A stretch of DNA of 64,000 nucleotides from Rhizobium album. Its GTDB lineage: Bacteria > Pseudomonadota > Alphaproteobacteria > Rhizobiales > Rhizobiaceae. The notes under the pieces are model-generated. The model was not told where the DNA came from, made no database searches, and worked only from the letters and a program-made list of their open reading frames with translations. The position numbers and the translations under genes were made by a program. The DNA is taken from assembly GCF_003122325.1 (NCBI RefSeq), contig NZ_QFBC01000001.1, positions 310,001-374,000 on the forward strand. The letters are read 5' to 3'. Positions 1-7,358 of this stretch are shown piece by piece; position 1 is the stretch's first letter; each line of letters begins with the position of its first letter.

Positions 1-196
1 CCGTGGCCATGCGCGGCAGTGTCGAGTAAAGCAGCAGCATGCGCGCCGGATCGTACTCCGCCGGCGCATTGCCCCAGGCGGCAAGCGAAGGCGCGGCATT
101 CTGCCAGGCGAGAAACGCCGCCGCAGCAGTCAGCAGCAATACGATAGCCGGTGCGCCAAAACCGCCCGCAGGCAGGGAAAGCGACCGCGCCGTCAT
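1..196 (-). CDS. Iron-siderophore ABC transporter permease, FhuB-like (N-terminal part only)
   Basis: The gene starts with ATG at 196 and runs off the left edge, so only about 65 residues are seen. The start overlaps the stop of the binding-protein gene in an ATGA arrangement. The visible part has one hydrophobic segment (residues about 14-30) followed by LLLYSTLPRM, which resembles the start of the first FecCD repeat in FhuB-type permeases. Position third in an ATPase-binding protein-permease operon supports an inner-membrane permease for ferric hydroxamates. Whether it is the fused double-length FhuB cannot be seen. Confidence 0.75.
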   Translation of the reverse strand, partial: MTARSLSLPAGGFGAPAIVLLLTAAAAFLAWQNAAPSLAAWGNAPAEYDPARMLLLYSTLPRMAT

Positions 197-1104
197 GCGA
201 GCCTCTCCAGATGTTCTGTCAGCAGCCGGGCGAAGCGCCGCGCCTCCTCCACCATGCCGAACAGCAGCACGGCCGGCATGGTCGAGACCTGTTTCTGCCG
301 CACGAAGGGCAGGCTCTGCCACAGGGTGCTGCGCTCCAGCGCCGCCGGCACGTCGGGTGGCAGCGGCTCCATGACAACGAGGCGCGTCCTGTCTGCCTGC
401 AGGCGCCCCAGTTCCTCGATGCCGATGGTCTGGAAGCCCCACATGTTCGTCTCGACCGTCCAGGCGTTTTCGACGCCGATGCGCTGCATGACGCTGTGAT
501 AGAGGCCCGGCCGGCCGTGAATGCGCGCATGCCGCTGGTCGGTAAAACTCACCACCGCGATCGGTCCGGGCCGCAGCCGCCGGATGCGCGTGGCACAATC
601 CTCAAACAGCGCTTGTGCTTCGCCGAGGAATGCCGCCGCCTGCTGTTGATGCCCGAGAATATCGCCGAGCTTCACCGTTTCGTCGATCGCCCGCTCCAGC
701 GCGTCGCCGCCGCCGGCGCCATAGACGTCGATGCTGACGATGGGGGCGATCGGTTCCAGTTTCGGCCTCAGGAAGGCGAGAAAGGGTGTCGTCAGGATCA
801 GCTCCGGCCGCATGCCGGCGAGAATTTCAAGATTGACCTCCCAGGCGCTGCCGAGATCGACGACCTCTGGCGGCATGGCCGGCTCGACCACCCATTTCTG
901 CCAGCCGTCGAGGGAGGCGACCGCCGCCGGCACGGCGCCGAGCGTCAGCATCGTCGAGGCGATACCGTATTCCAGTGCGACGACGGGGCCGGTCGGCGCC
1001 ACGCCAGCCGATGCCATGCGCGGTAGCAGCAATCCGCCCGCCAGCCCGCCGAGCAGGCCACGGCGGGTGATCCCCGTCGACCGAAACCTGGTCTTAGACG
1101 ACAT
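193..1104 (-). CDS. Iron-siderophore ABC transporter substrate-binding protein, FhuD-like
   Basis: A periplasmic binding protein of about 303 residues. The N-terminus carries a twin-arginine type signal (TRRGLLGG, hydrophobic stretch, Ala-rich cleavage region), as is usual for FhuD homologues. The core phrase VVALEYGIASTMLTLGA and the later ELILTTPFL match the two-lobed cluster-8 (TroA/FhuD) fold that binds ferric hydroxamates. ATG at 1104 is preferred over an in-frame TTG at 1110; either way the gene starts inside the end of the upstream ATPase gene, implying translational coupling. Substrate is inferred from family and neighbours only. Confidence 0.85.
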   Translation of the reverse strand: MSSKTRFRSTGITRRGLLGGLAGGLLLPRMASAGVAPTGPVVALEYGIASTMLTLGAVPAAVASLDGWQKWVVEPAMPPEVVDLGSAWEVNLEILAGMRPELILTTPFLAFLRPKLEPIAPIVSIDVYGAGGGDALERAIDETVKLGDILGHQQQAAAFLGEAQALFEDCATRIRRLRPGPIAVVSFTDQRHARIHGRPGLYHSVMQRIGVENAWTVETNMWGFQTIGIEELGRLQADRTRLVVMEPLPPDVPAALERSTLWQSLPFVRQKQVSTMPAVLLFGMVEEARRFARLLTEHLERLA

Positions 1105-1909
1105 AGGCAAGCGGCGTCTTCAGCACCGGATGTTCGGTTACATCCATGTCGATACCGTAGATATCCTTCAGCGTATCGGCATTGAGCAGCGACTGCGGAT
1201 CGCCGGCGGCGATCAGCCGCCCGGCCTTCAGCGCATGGATGTGGTCGCAGAACCGAGCCGCCATGTTGATGTCGTGCAGCACGATCACCACGCTCAGCCC
1301 CTTGCTGTGCGACAATTGCCGGATCAGCGACAGCACGTCGATCTGGTGGGCGATGTCGAGCGCCGATGTGGGTTCGTCGAGCAGCAGGCAGCGGCTGTCC
1401 TGCGCCACCAGCATGGCGATCCACACGCGCTGCCTTTCGCCGCCGGACAGCGTATCGACCATACGGTCGGCAAAACTGTCGACATGGGTGAGTTTCAGCG
1501 CTTCCTCGGTCTTTTCCCGGTCCGTTTCCGAAAACCGGCCAAGCGCGCCATGCCAGGGATACCGGCCGCAGGCCACCAGTTCGCGCACCGTCATGCCCGA
1601 AGCCGCCGAGGTATCCTGCGGCAAGTAGGCAATCGACCGGGCAAAGGCGCGCGCCGGCATCGCGGCGATATCGCTGCCGTCGAAACGCACCGTGCCGGCC
1701 GTCGGCTTGATCTGCCGCGCCAGCATCTTCAGAAGCGTCGATTTGCCCGATCCATTATGCCCGACCAGCGCCGACATCTCGCCGGCCCGGAACGCCACAT
1801 CGAGCGGATGGACCAGCATACGCCCCTCGACGGAAAAACTGACGCCATGCGTCGAAAATGCGGTTTGCGCCGGCTCGGTATCCGTCTTCAGGAGCGTAGT
1901 GTGCATCAT
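1094..1909 (-). CDS. Iron-siderophore ABC transporter ATP-binding protein, FhuC-like
   Basis: First gene of the iron operon, about 271 residues. It has all ABC ATPase motifs: Walker A GHNGSGKS near residues 50-57, signature LSGGERQR, Walker B CLLLDEP, and an H-loop in VIVLHD. Length and the phrase LARQIKPTAGTVRFDG fit the FhuC/FecE class. Two consecutive ATGs (1909 and 1906) are possible starts. An IRO-type palindrome lies about 45-60 bp upstream, so the operon is probably iron-repressed through RirA. Confidence 0.88.
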   Translation of the reverse strand: MMHTTLLKTDTEPAQTAFSTHGVSFSVEGRMLVHPLDVAFRAGEMSALVGHNGSGKSTLLKMLARQIKPTAGTVRFDGSDIAAMPARAFARSIAYLPQDTSAASGMTVRELVACGRYPWHGALGRFSETDREKTEEALKLTHVDSFADRMVDTLSGGERQRVWIAMLVAQDSRCLLLDEPTSALDIAHQIDVLSLIRQLSHSKGLSVVIVLHDINMAARFCDHIHALKAGRLIAAGDPQSLLNADTLKDIYGIDMDVTEHPVLKTPLAYVV

Positions 1910-1949
1910 GACCTCTCGGGATCGCGGCGATCTCTTGAGGGCGGCTTAT

Positions 1950-1970
1950 AAAACATGAATGTTTTCGTCA
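1950..1970 (-). promoter_or_regulatory. Candidate RirA IRO box and promoter of the fhu-type operon
   Basis: TGA-N9-TCA lies at 1956-1970, the consensus of the rhizobial iron-responsive operator (IRO box) bound by RirA. It overlaps a second dyad, AAAACAT-GA-ATGTTTT, at 1950-1965. Read on the minus strand, the box covers a TTGACG -35-like hexamer followed 15 nt later by TATAAG, a slightly short spacing. The placement directly upstream of an iron-uptake operon makes the regulatory reading likely; it is inferred, not shown. Confidence 0.6.
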
Positions 1971-2016
1971 ATATAATAGTGGCGATCACGGTGCGCATCG
2001 CGCCGCGGCGCCGCGA

Positions 2017-3264
2017 TCACGGCCTGAAACGTTCGGGGGCATAGGCCGAGATATCCATCAGCACTGCTTCGCCGGTCATCGCCTCGGCCAGCAGCCGGCC
2101 GGTCACCGGCCCGAGCGTCAGCCCGTGATGGGCATGCCCGAAACCGAACCACAGCCCGGCATGGCGCGGCGCCTTGCCGATGATCGGCATCATGTCGGGC
2201 GTGCAGGGGCGGGCGCCCATCCAGGGTTCGGGGTCCAGCCGCTCGCCGAGCGGGAAGATGCGGCGCGCCACGGCTTCGGCGCGGTCGAGTTGCACCGGCG
2301 TCTTCGGCGCGTCGCGCCCGGTGAATTCGGCACCGGTGGTCAGCCTGATGCCGCGGTTCATCGGCGCCAGCAGGTAGCCGGTTTCCTTGTCGAGCGTCCA
2401 GTTGTTCAGCGTCGCGCCGTTCTCCGGCCTGTAATGCATGTGGTAACCGCGCTTGACGCCGAGCGGAAACCGGTAGCCGAGCCGCCGCGTCACCATGTCC
2501 GACCAGGGGCCGAGCGCGATCACGGCATCCCGCGCCGAGACCGGCCCATCCGCTGTCTGCACCCGCCAGCCCGACCCGTCCGCGGAAAGCGAGGCGGCAT
2601 CCCCGGTGACGAAACGCCCGCCGAGTTTTTCGAAATAGCCGATATAGGCCATGGTCAGGGCATGCGGATCGCGCACCGACCAGGGATCGCTCCAGTGCAG
2701 CCCGCCGACGAAAGGCCCTGACATGAACGGTTCGCCGCGGGCAAGATCCTGCGCCGAAAGCTGCCGGTGGCTGACGCCATGACGTTTCTGCAGCCGCTCG
2801 GCTTCGGCAAACTCGGCATCCATGACTGCCTGGCTGCGAAACACCTCCTGCCAGCCGTTCCTGGCGATCAGGTTGCCGGCGCCGGCGGCCGCGATGAGAT
2901 CGGCGTGCTCGCTGATCGAATGGGCGATCAGCGGCGCATAGGCCGCCGAAATCTTCTGGTGCCGGCCGGCATTCGAATGCCACCAGTAGCGGGCGAGGAA
3001 GGCTGCCTGCGAGGGCAGGGCGCGCCAATGGAACGAGGCGTCCACCCGTTTGTTCAGCGCATACCGCATGAGGAGGCCGAACTGCTGCGGAAAACCATAA
3101 GGCACCACGCCTTCGCGCTGGATCAGCCCGGCATTGCCGAAGGAGGTTTCCTCGCCGGGCGGACGCCGGTCGATCAGTACCACCTGCCGCCCGCGCCTTG
3201 CCAGATGGATGGCGGCCGACACGCCGATGATGCCCGCACCCAGGACGATGACGTCGCTTTCCAT
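2017..3264 (-). CDS. FAD-dependent D-amino-acid dehydrogenase-like oxidoreductase (DadA family)
   Basis: About 415 residues starting at ATG 3264 (MESDVIVLGAGIIG); longer in-frame starts upstream lack a domain. The N-terminal dinucleotide-binding motif GAGIIG followed by a basic-acidic beta-alpha-beta unit (VVLIDRR) is that of the DAO superfamily. The C-terminal GFGHAHHGLTLGP matches the FAD-contacting end of DadA-type proteins. These membrane-associated enzymes deaminate D-amino acids and pass electrons to the respiratory chain. It stands alone, opposite the tRNA gene; the actual substrate is unknown. Confidence 0.8.
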   Translation of the reverse strand: MESDVIVLGAGIIGVSAAIHLARRGRQVVLIDRRPPGEETSFGNAGLIQREGVVPYGFPQQFGLLMRYALNKRVDASFHWRALPSQAAFLARYWWHSNAGRHQKISAAYAPLIAHSISEHADLIAAAGAGNLIARNGWQEVFRSQAVMDAEFAEAERLQKRHGVSHRQLSAQDLARGEPFMSGPFVGGLHWSDPWSVRDPHALTMAYIGYFEKLGGRFVTGDAASLSADGSGWRVQTADGPVSARDAVIALGPWSDMVTRRLGYRFPLGVKRGYHMHYRPENGATLNNWTLDKETGYLLAPMNRGIRLTTGAEFTGRDAPKTPVQLDRAEAVARRIFPLGERLDPEPWMGARPCTPDMMPIIGKAPRHAGLWFGFGHAHHGLTLGPVTGRLLAEAMTGEAVLMDISAYAPERFRP

Positions 3265-3431
3265 AACCCAAACCCGCACACTGCCAAAGACCGCCGAAGA
3301 TGCCGCGCGCCTGCCGGCAGCGCAAACGAAAAATCGACCTCCCACCACCCCTTCACTCCGAAAATCCCAAGCTTTTCATTTGACTGGCAGCTTGCCCCCC
3401 AGAAAAATCGAAGTTTTTTGATTTCGGGTAT

Positions 3432-3460
3432 TTGCAAGCGCGATTTTTTTTGTTTATAAG
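3432..3460 (+). promoter_or_regulatory. Putative tRNA-Gln promoter
   Basis: TTGCAA (3432-3437) and TATAAG (3455-3460) are separated by 17 bp and lie 37 bp before the tRNA. This spacing and the AT-rich spacer are typical of a housekeeping sigma promoter. Assignment rests on pattern alone. Confidence 0.5.
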
Positions 3461-3497
3461 CCGCTTCACCGAAGGCGACGCAAACGCGCTCCAGCGT

Positions 3498-3571
3498 TGG
3501 GGAATAGTTCAACGGTAGAACGACGGACTCTGACTCCGTTAATCTTGGTTCGAATCCAGGTTCCCCAGCCA
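3498..3571 (+). tRNA. tRNA-Gln (anticodon CTG)
   Basis: A complete cloverleaf can be read. The acceptor stem TGGGGAA (3498-3504) pairs with TTCCCCA (3561-3567), followed by discriminator G and encoded CCA. The anticodon arm is ACGGA-CTCTGAC-TCCGT, giving anticodon CTG for the CAG codon. The T-loop is GGTTCGAATCC. The 3' part from 3527 onward is also the left attachment core of the integrated element, so integration preserves the gene. Confidence 0.96.
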
Positions 3572-3572
3572 A
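3527..3572 (+). repeat. attL core, 46-bp direct repeat inside tRNA-Gln
   Basis: Identical over 46 bp to 13970-14015; the match starts at the A of the anticodon stem and ends one base after CCA. Outside these limits the sequences diverge at once. This is the usual target class of tyrosine integrases (anticodon and T-arm of a tRNA). Confidence 0.93.
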
Positions 3573-4052
3573 AAAAAGCTCAACAAAGTCAAACTCTTGC
3601 CTACAAAAGAGGCCTACCCGGAAGCCGGGATGCAAAATTCATGTTGCGCTTGATTTCGCCTGATTTACGGGCATTCGCAAGCAGTTCCCGCTGATCCATG
3701 CGACAAGGACGCGACACAGGAAGAGTAAAAAAATGTTCTCGGTTGGAACATTATCATTCCCTTAGCTCGGTTGAGGGCCGCTGTTGATTCCTTTATGCAC
3801 GGCGCCCAACCCTTGCCCAGTGGCGTAAGCGCTGGCGGATGGCCGCTGATTCGGGGGTCGGTAAATTTGCTGACCCAGTCATGCTAGCAAAGTGTCTTCA
3901 ATCGCATGAGCTTAGATGCTTATGCCAAACAGAAACAGGGCTTGTACCTTCAGGAAAGCCATTGCGTGTTGTGAATAAACTACATGCAATCCAAGTTGCA
4001 TCACGCTAGTGTTCTCAAGTGTGATTGAATTCGGTCGGAGCCGGACGGCGCA
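3573..4052. other. Non-coding left end of the element
   Basis: About 480 bp with no convincing gene. It is visibly richer in AT than the host flank. Short ORFs here have no ribosome-binding site or domain. It probably holds integrase arm sites and the promoter of the following gene, but no repeated arm motif was identified by eye. Confidence 0.5.
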
Positions 4053-4559
4053 ATGAATTTAGAAATTTCCAATCATAATGTTACTGAGGAAATTGTTGCA
4101 AAAATCGCTCCTCAAGTAGGAGTGCTGATAATCTGCTTCACTTTCATTGAGCAGTATTTGGCTGCAATCTCTGAAATTAGTGCTCCACTTGTAGGAAAGG
4201 CCGGATTGAAGGTAAAGCGGCCCTTCGGACTGAAGGATAAAATAAAGTACTGTAAGAAGATATTTGAACGTGTCCCTGAACTGAAAGGATTTAATTGCGA
4301 GCTTGGATCGATGATTGACTTGCTTTATCGAACAAAAGAAGCGCGTGACGCGTTCGCGCATGGCACACTTAATGAGTTTGACGTTAAATTGGGGATTTTG
4401 ACACTGAGTAAAGTCAATCCTACGGATTTAGACCATACGGTTGATGTGGTGCGTATCTCACTTGAGAATGTCGAACGAGCTCCAATCGCAGCGATGAAGC
4501 TTGCCAACTATTTTGGAAAGCTAGCGACTGACCTTCAGCAGGCATACCTGCCAGACTGA
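4053..4559 (+). CDS. HEPN-like small protein (cargo of the element)
   Basis: A 168-residue, largely helical protein with base composition far poorer in GC than the host genes. The segment EARDAFAHG near residue 100 contains R-X4-H, the catalytic signature of HEPN ribonuclease domains. The preceding helix (LLYRTKEA) and the N-terminal helices with many aromatic and hydrophobic residues (CFTFIEQYLAA) fit a HEPN helical bundle. HEPN proteins act as toxins or effectors in toxin-antitoxin and anti-phage systems. No antitoxin partner is directly attached. The family call is inference from one motif plus secondary structure. Confidence 0.5.
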   Translation: MNLEISNHNVTEEIVAKIAPQVGVLIICFTFIEQYLAAISEISAPLVGKAGLKVKRPFGLKDKIKYCKKIFERVPELKGFNCELGSMIDLLYRTKEARDAFAHGTLNEFDVKLGILTLSKVNPTDLDHTVDVVRISLENVERAPIAAMKLANYFGKLATDLQQAYLPD

Positions 4560-4598
4560 ACGGGTCCAGATACGGAAACCGTGACCACTGCGTTCTGA

Positions 4599-5294
4599 CT
4601 AGCCAAGTTGCCGGTTTAGCAGCCGCTCTTGGTCGATCCGAATCTGTTCTGGCCCAGGTTCCCAACCGAAATGTTGGAAAAACTCGATTAGCATGTCTAG
4701 GGAAATGTCTTTCGCACCAGCGAGCACCTCATTTGACGTGAGTTTTCGGTGTACGACCAAGCAAGGTGCATGAGTCTCGCGAGGGTGGGAAAATCCCATT
4801 CTTCTTCCATCGCCGATCCAAAGGCGTCTTGCCTCCGTAGAAGAGAATGTCACTGTTAGCTCGCAGCCTTGGCCGTATAAGCCTTCTCGAACAAGTCTCG
4901 ATAAGAACTCTAAAACCTCCGTAAAGAAAAAGATTGTCCAGCCAACTTCAAGAAATGGTGCGTCAGGTTTTCCTGGAAGATTTTCGCGTAAATCCTCCCT
5001 ATACACCTTGTAGTGGAGGAACTGAGTACTCCGATACATGCGCCAGAATTCGACATGATAGTCCCAAGTTGTCCAGTGCTGTGCAAATTCCCCGACATTT
5101 TCGCGGGCACCGTTGGCGTCATTTCCCCGCTTGTGAATATGGGGTAGATCCCATCCTCTAAGGAGCACCGCGCTTTTCTCAACAATCGAATGGCACTCCT
5201 GCAGTGTCAGGAAGTGCTCGGGCGCAGCTAGGGGACGAATTAGCAGCCGCGTGTGACCTAAACCCCTAATCCGCTCAATGAGCGCTTCTTGCAT
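4599..5294 (-). CDS. Unknown protein, co-transcribed with an AlbA_2 protein
   Basis: 231 residues; not recognised. Its ATG overlaps the stop of the upstream AlbA_2 gene by one base (TAATG), so the two are almost certainly translated together. The protein has an aromatic-rich middle (HVEFWRMYRSTQFLHYKVYRED) and a hydrophobic helix (GWTIFFFTEVLEFLSRLV), no signal peptide and no obvious catalytic motif. It is probably cytoplasmic. The tight coupling suggests a partner or effector of the AlbA_2 protein. It ends tail-to-tail with the HEPN-like gene, about 40 bp away. Confidence 0.6.
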   Translation of the reverse strand: MQEALIERIRGLGHTRLLIRPLAAPEHFLTLQECHSIVEKSAVLLRGWDLPHIHKRGNDANGARENVGEFAQHWTTWDYHVEFWRMYRSTQFLHYKVYREDLRENLPGKPDAPFLEVGWTIFFFTEVLEFLSRLVREGLYGQGCELTVTFSSTEARRLWIGDGRRMGFSHPRETHAPCLVVHRKLTSNEVLAGAKDISLDMLIEFFQHFGWEPGPEQIRIDQERLLNRQLG

Positions 5295-5851
5295 TAGAGT
5301 CCCCCCAACTCGGCATCAAAATTGTACCCAGGCTCAAGGCGGACGGCCAGGCCGATCCGTTGGTTTCGCCTAGCTCTTCGGACTACAGCGATATCTATAA
5401 GGTCGCGCATTTCTCCGGAATTTGAGATCATTGCGCTTTGCGGCCGTCGCGTTCTGCTCCGATAGTATATCGCGCCCTTCACAACCTCTGCACCATCTCT
5501 CCTGCAAATCACTGGCACGTCGTCGAAGGGCGCGACGTCGACAACTACGTATTTCCGCCCACCGACATCTTCCACAATTGCTTTAGAGAACCGGACGTAC
5601 GGATCAGCAAACTCACCAACGTGGTCCCGCATCGTATCAAGGTCGAATGATGCAATTTGTTCTTCGGTGAGCCCTTGTCGCTGAAAATCGTCGGTGACGC
5701 CAAAAATTATACGCCCTCCATTTTCGATATTGGCCATTGCCAGTATATCTTTTACGAGAGAATTTTTGCTCCAGGTCATTGCTTGCTTGAATTCTAAGGA
5801 ATCAATCTCTTCAGCACCTTCGAGAATTTCCTCCAATTCTTCGGTTGTCAT
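5294..5851 (-). CDS. Schlafen/AlbA_2-domain protein (short form)
   Basis: 185 residues consisting almost entirely of an AlbA_2 (Schlafen-like, putative nucleic-acid or nucleotide-binding) domain. The N-terminal core DSLEFKQAMTWSKNSLVKDILAMAN with the next strand GGRIIFGVTDD is the hallmark. A later IYYRSRTRRPQSA matches the conserved end of the domain (usual form YYxRxG). A purine-rich site (GGAAGGGG) precedes ATG 5851. It is the first gene of a two-gene operon and diverges from the second AlbA_2 gene at 5959. Function is likely nucleic-acid binding or cleavage in defence or regulation; this is inference. Confidence 0.75.
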   Translation of the reverse strand: MTTEELEEILEGAEEIDSLEFKQAMTWSKNSLVKDILAMANIENGGRIIFGVTDDFQRQGLTEEQIASFDLDTMRDHVGEFADPYVRFSKAIVEDVGGRKYVVVDVAPFDDVPVICRRDGAEVVKGAIYYRSRTRRPQSAMISNSGEMRDLIDIAVVRRARRNQRIGLAVRLEPGYNFDAELGGL

Positions 5852-5958
5852 GCCAATCCCCTTCCGTCTCTGGACGGTCGTATCAATTCGGAAGACTTTA
5901 AGTCAATATACAATACAACCGAAGATTAGTAGTTCTCGTGTTCGTAAAAGGACGATCA

Positions 5959-7230
5959 ATGTCATCTGTGCAAGATATCTTAAGCAAGCCTAGTGATGAG
6001 TGGGCCTTGGAAGACCTTCACGCGTTGGTCGAGCTTGAAGCCGCCGAAAGTTCCTATCTCGAATTAAAGGAAAACCTGCAAAAGCCGAACGGCAGTAAGG
6101 GGTGGGCAGACATTGGAAAACTGCACAAAGACGAAGCACGCGGCCTCGCGGAGGAAATCGTGGCATTCGCGAATTCATCGGGAGGCGTGGTCGTTGTTGG
6201 GATCGAAGAAAGCAAAGATCACCCCAAACGGGCAAGATCGATTGCCTCTCCTTTGTCAGCGGTGGTCACTCTTGTAGAGCGACTTCGAGACAGTTTTAGC
6301 GGTTCAATTTCACCTAGAATCATGGGCTTGAAAGTTACTCCGATACTTGCTCATGCGGAAGCGGATGAGGGATACGTGGTAATACACATTCCGAAATCGT
6401 CCGCCGCCCCGCACGGCGTAGGTCGCCCGCCGGCGTGTTATTGGCGACGTGACGCAGCATGCCAACCAATGGAAATGACCGATTTGCAGAATATTTTTTG
6501 GGAAGCCCGCACAAGCCGCGAAAGGGTCTCAGAAGAGCAGAACTCATCCCGCAAGCTGTTTACTAACATGCAGCTTCCATTCGACGGTTTCCGATATCGC
6601 TTAACCGCCGTTTCAGAACGAGCACTGCAAATGCCAACCCTTGCGAAGGATGTCGTTTCATTGAAGCTATTCCCTCCCCGCTCAAGTGCCCCAAGTATTG
6701 GGATCGCCGATTATCCGTTGTGGGTGATAGAGGAGTGGAAAATGAGGTCGTTCGGCGCGCAAAGGGAGCGATTTCGTGGCGTCGAAGGATTTCGGAAGTT
6801 TGATATCTGGCGGATCGACGAAACAGGCGTCGTCGACGTGATTGGGGTCCATGAGTCTGCCGCTCCAGATAGTGGGGTCGAAATAGATCCTTTCGATGTA
6901 AGTGCGACGGCTGCTCACCTCATTCATATCCTCGACTACCTGAACCATTATACGGACAGTTCTGCGGGTTCCTGGATTCTAGATGGCGAGTTTAAAAGCG
7001 ATCACCCTAAAACCTACGTGAATAATCCGATCAATCGACATAGGCCTGCCTCCATCAATCTGATGAATGGCGCTGCCATTAGGTCCATGATAGTCACATT
7101 GGACGAGTATGCGGAGCAAAATTTTAGGAGCATAGAAGATAAAATATGGGCAACCTTCGGCATGATGTGCCCAGATTCGTCGCGGAATGAATTTCTGTCA
7201 GCATCGGTGCTTTCTAAAAGGTACATATAG
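5959..7230 (+). CDS. Schlafen/AlbA_2-domain protein (long form)
   Basis: 423 residues. ATG 5959 is chosen over an in-frame GTG at 5938 because AAGGA ends 6 nt before it. Residues about 25-165 form an AlbA_2 domain: SSYLELKENLQ, EEIVAFANSSGGVVVVGIEES and PPACYWRRDAA. The C-terminal 250 residues show no motif I recognise and may be the effector or sensor part. It diverges from the short AlbA_2 operon, sharing a promoter region of about 107 bp. Together they form the most defence-like cargo of the element. Confidence 0.75.
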   Translation: MSSVQDILSKPSDEWALEDLHALVELEAAESSYLELKENLQKPNGSKGWADIGKLHKDEARGLAEEIVAFANSSGGVVVVGIEESKDHPKRARSIASPLSAVVTLVERLRDSFSGSISPRIMGLKVTPILAHAEADEGYVVIHIPKSSAAPHGVGRPPACYWRRDAACQPMEMTDLQNIFWEARTSRERVSEEQNSSRKLFTNMQLPFDGFRYRLTAVSERALQMPTLAKDVVSLKLFPPRSSAPSIGIADYPLWVIEEWKMRSFGAQRERFRGVEGFRKFDIWRIDETGVVDVIGVHESAAPDSGVEIDPFDVSATAAHLIHILDYLNHYTDSSAGSWILDGEFKSDHPKTYVNNPINRHRPASINLMNGAAIRSMIVTLDEYAEQNFRSIEDKIWATFGMMCPDSSRNEFLSASVLSKRYI

Positions 7231-7234
7231 ATCT

Positions 7235-7261
7235 AGCAGGTGGTCAAATTGACCACCTGCT
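7235..7261. terminator. 27-bp perfect palindrome after the long AlbA_2 gene
   Basis: AGCAGGTGGTCAA at 7235-7247 is matched by its exact reverse complement at 7249-7261 with one central base. There is no T-tract on either side, so it may be a terminator separating convergent transcription from the capsid operon, or a protein-binding site. It sits at the cargo/head-module junction. Confidence 0.5.
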
Positions 7262-7358
7262 GCTTGAGCCTCGCCGCCCTTGACCCTGAAAGACTAAGCG
7301 ATGGGAGGGCGGCTTTCCGTTATTGGCCTAGCTATTCAGCCTCAAGGACCATCCCTGA

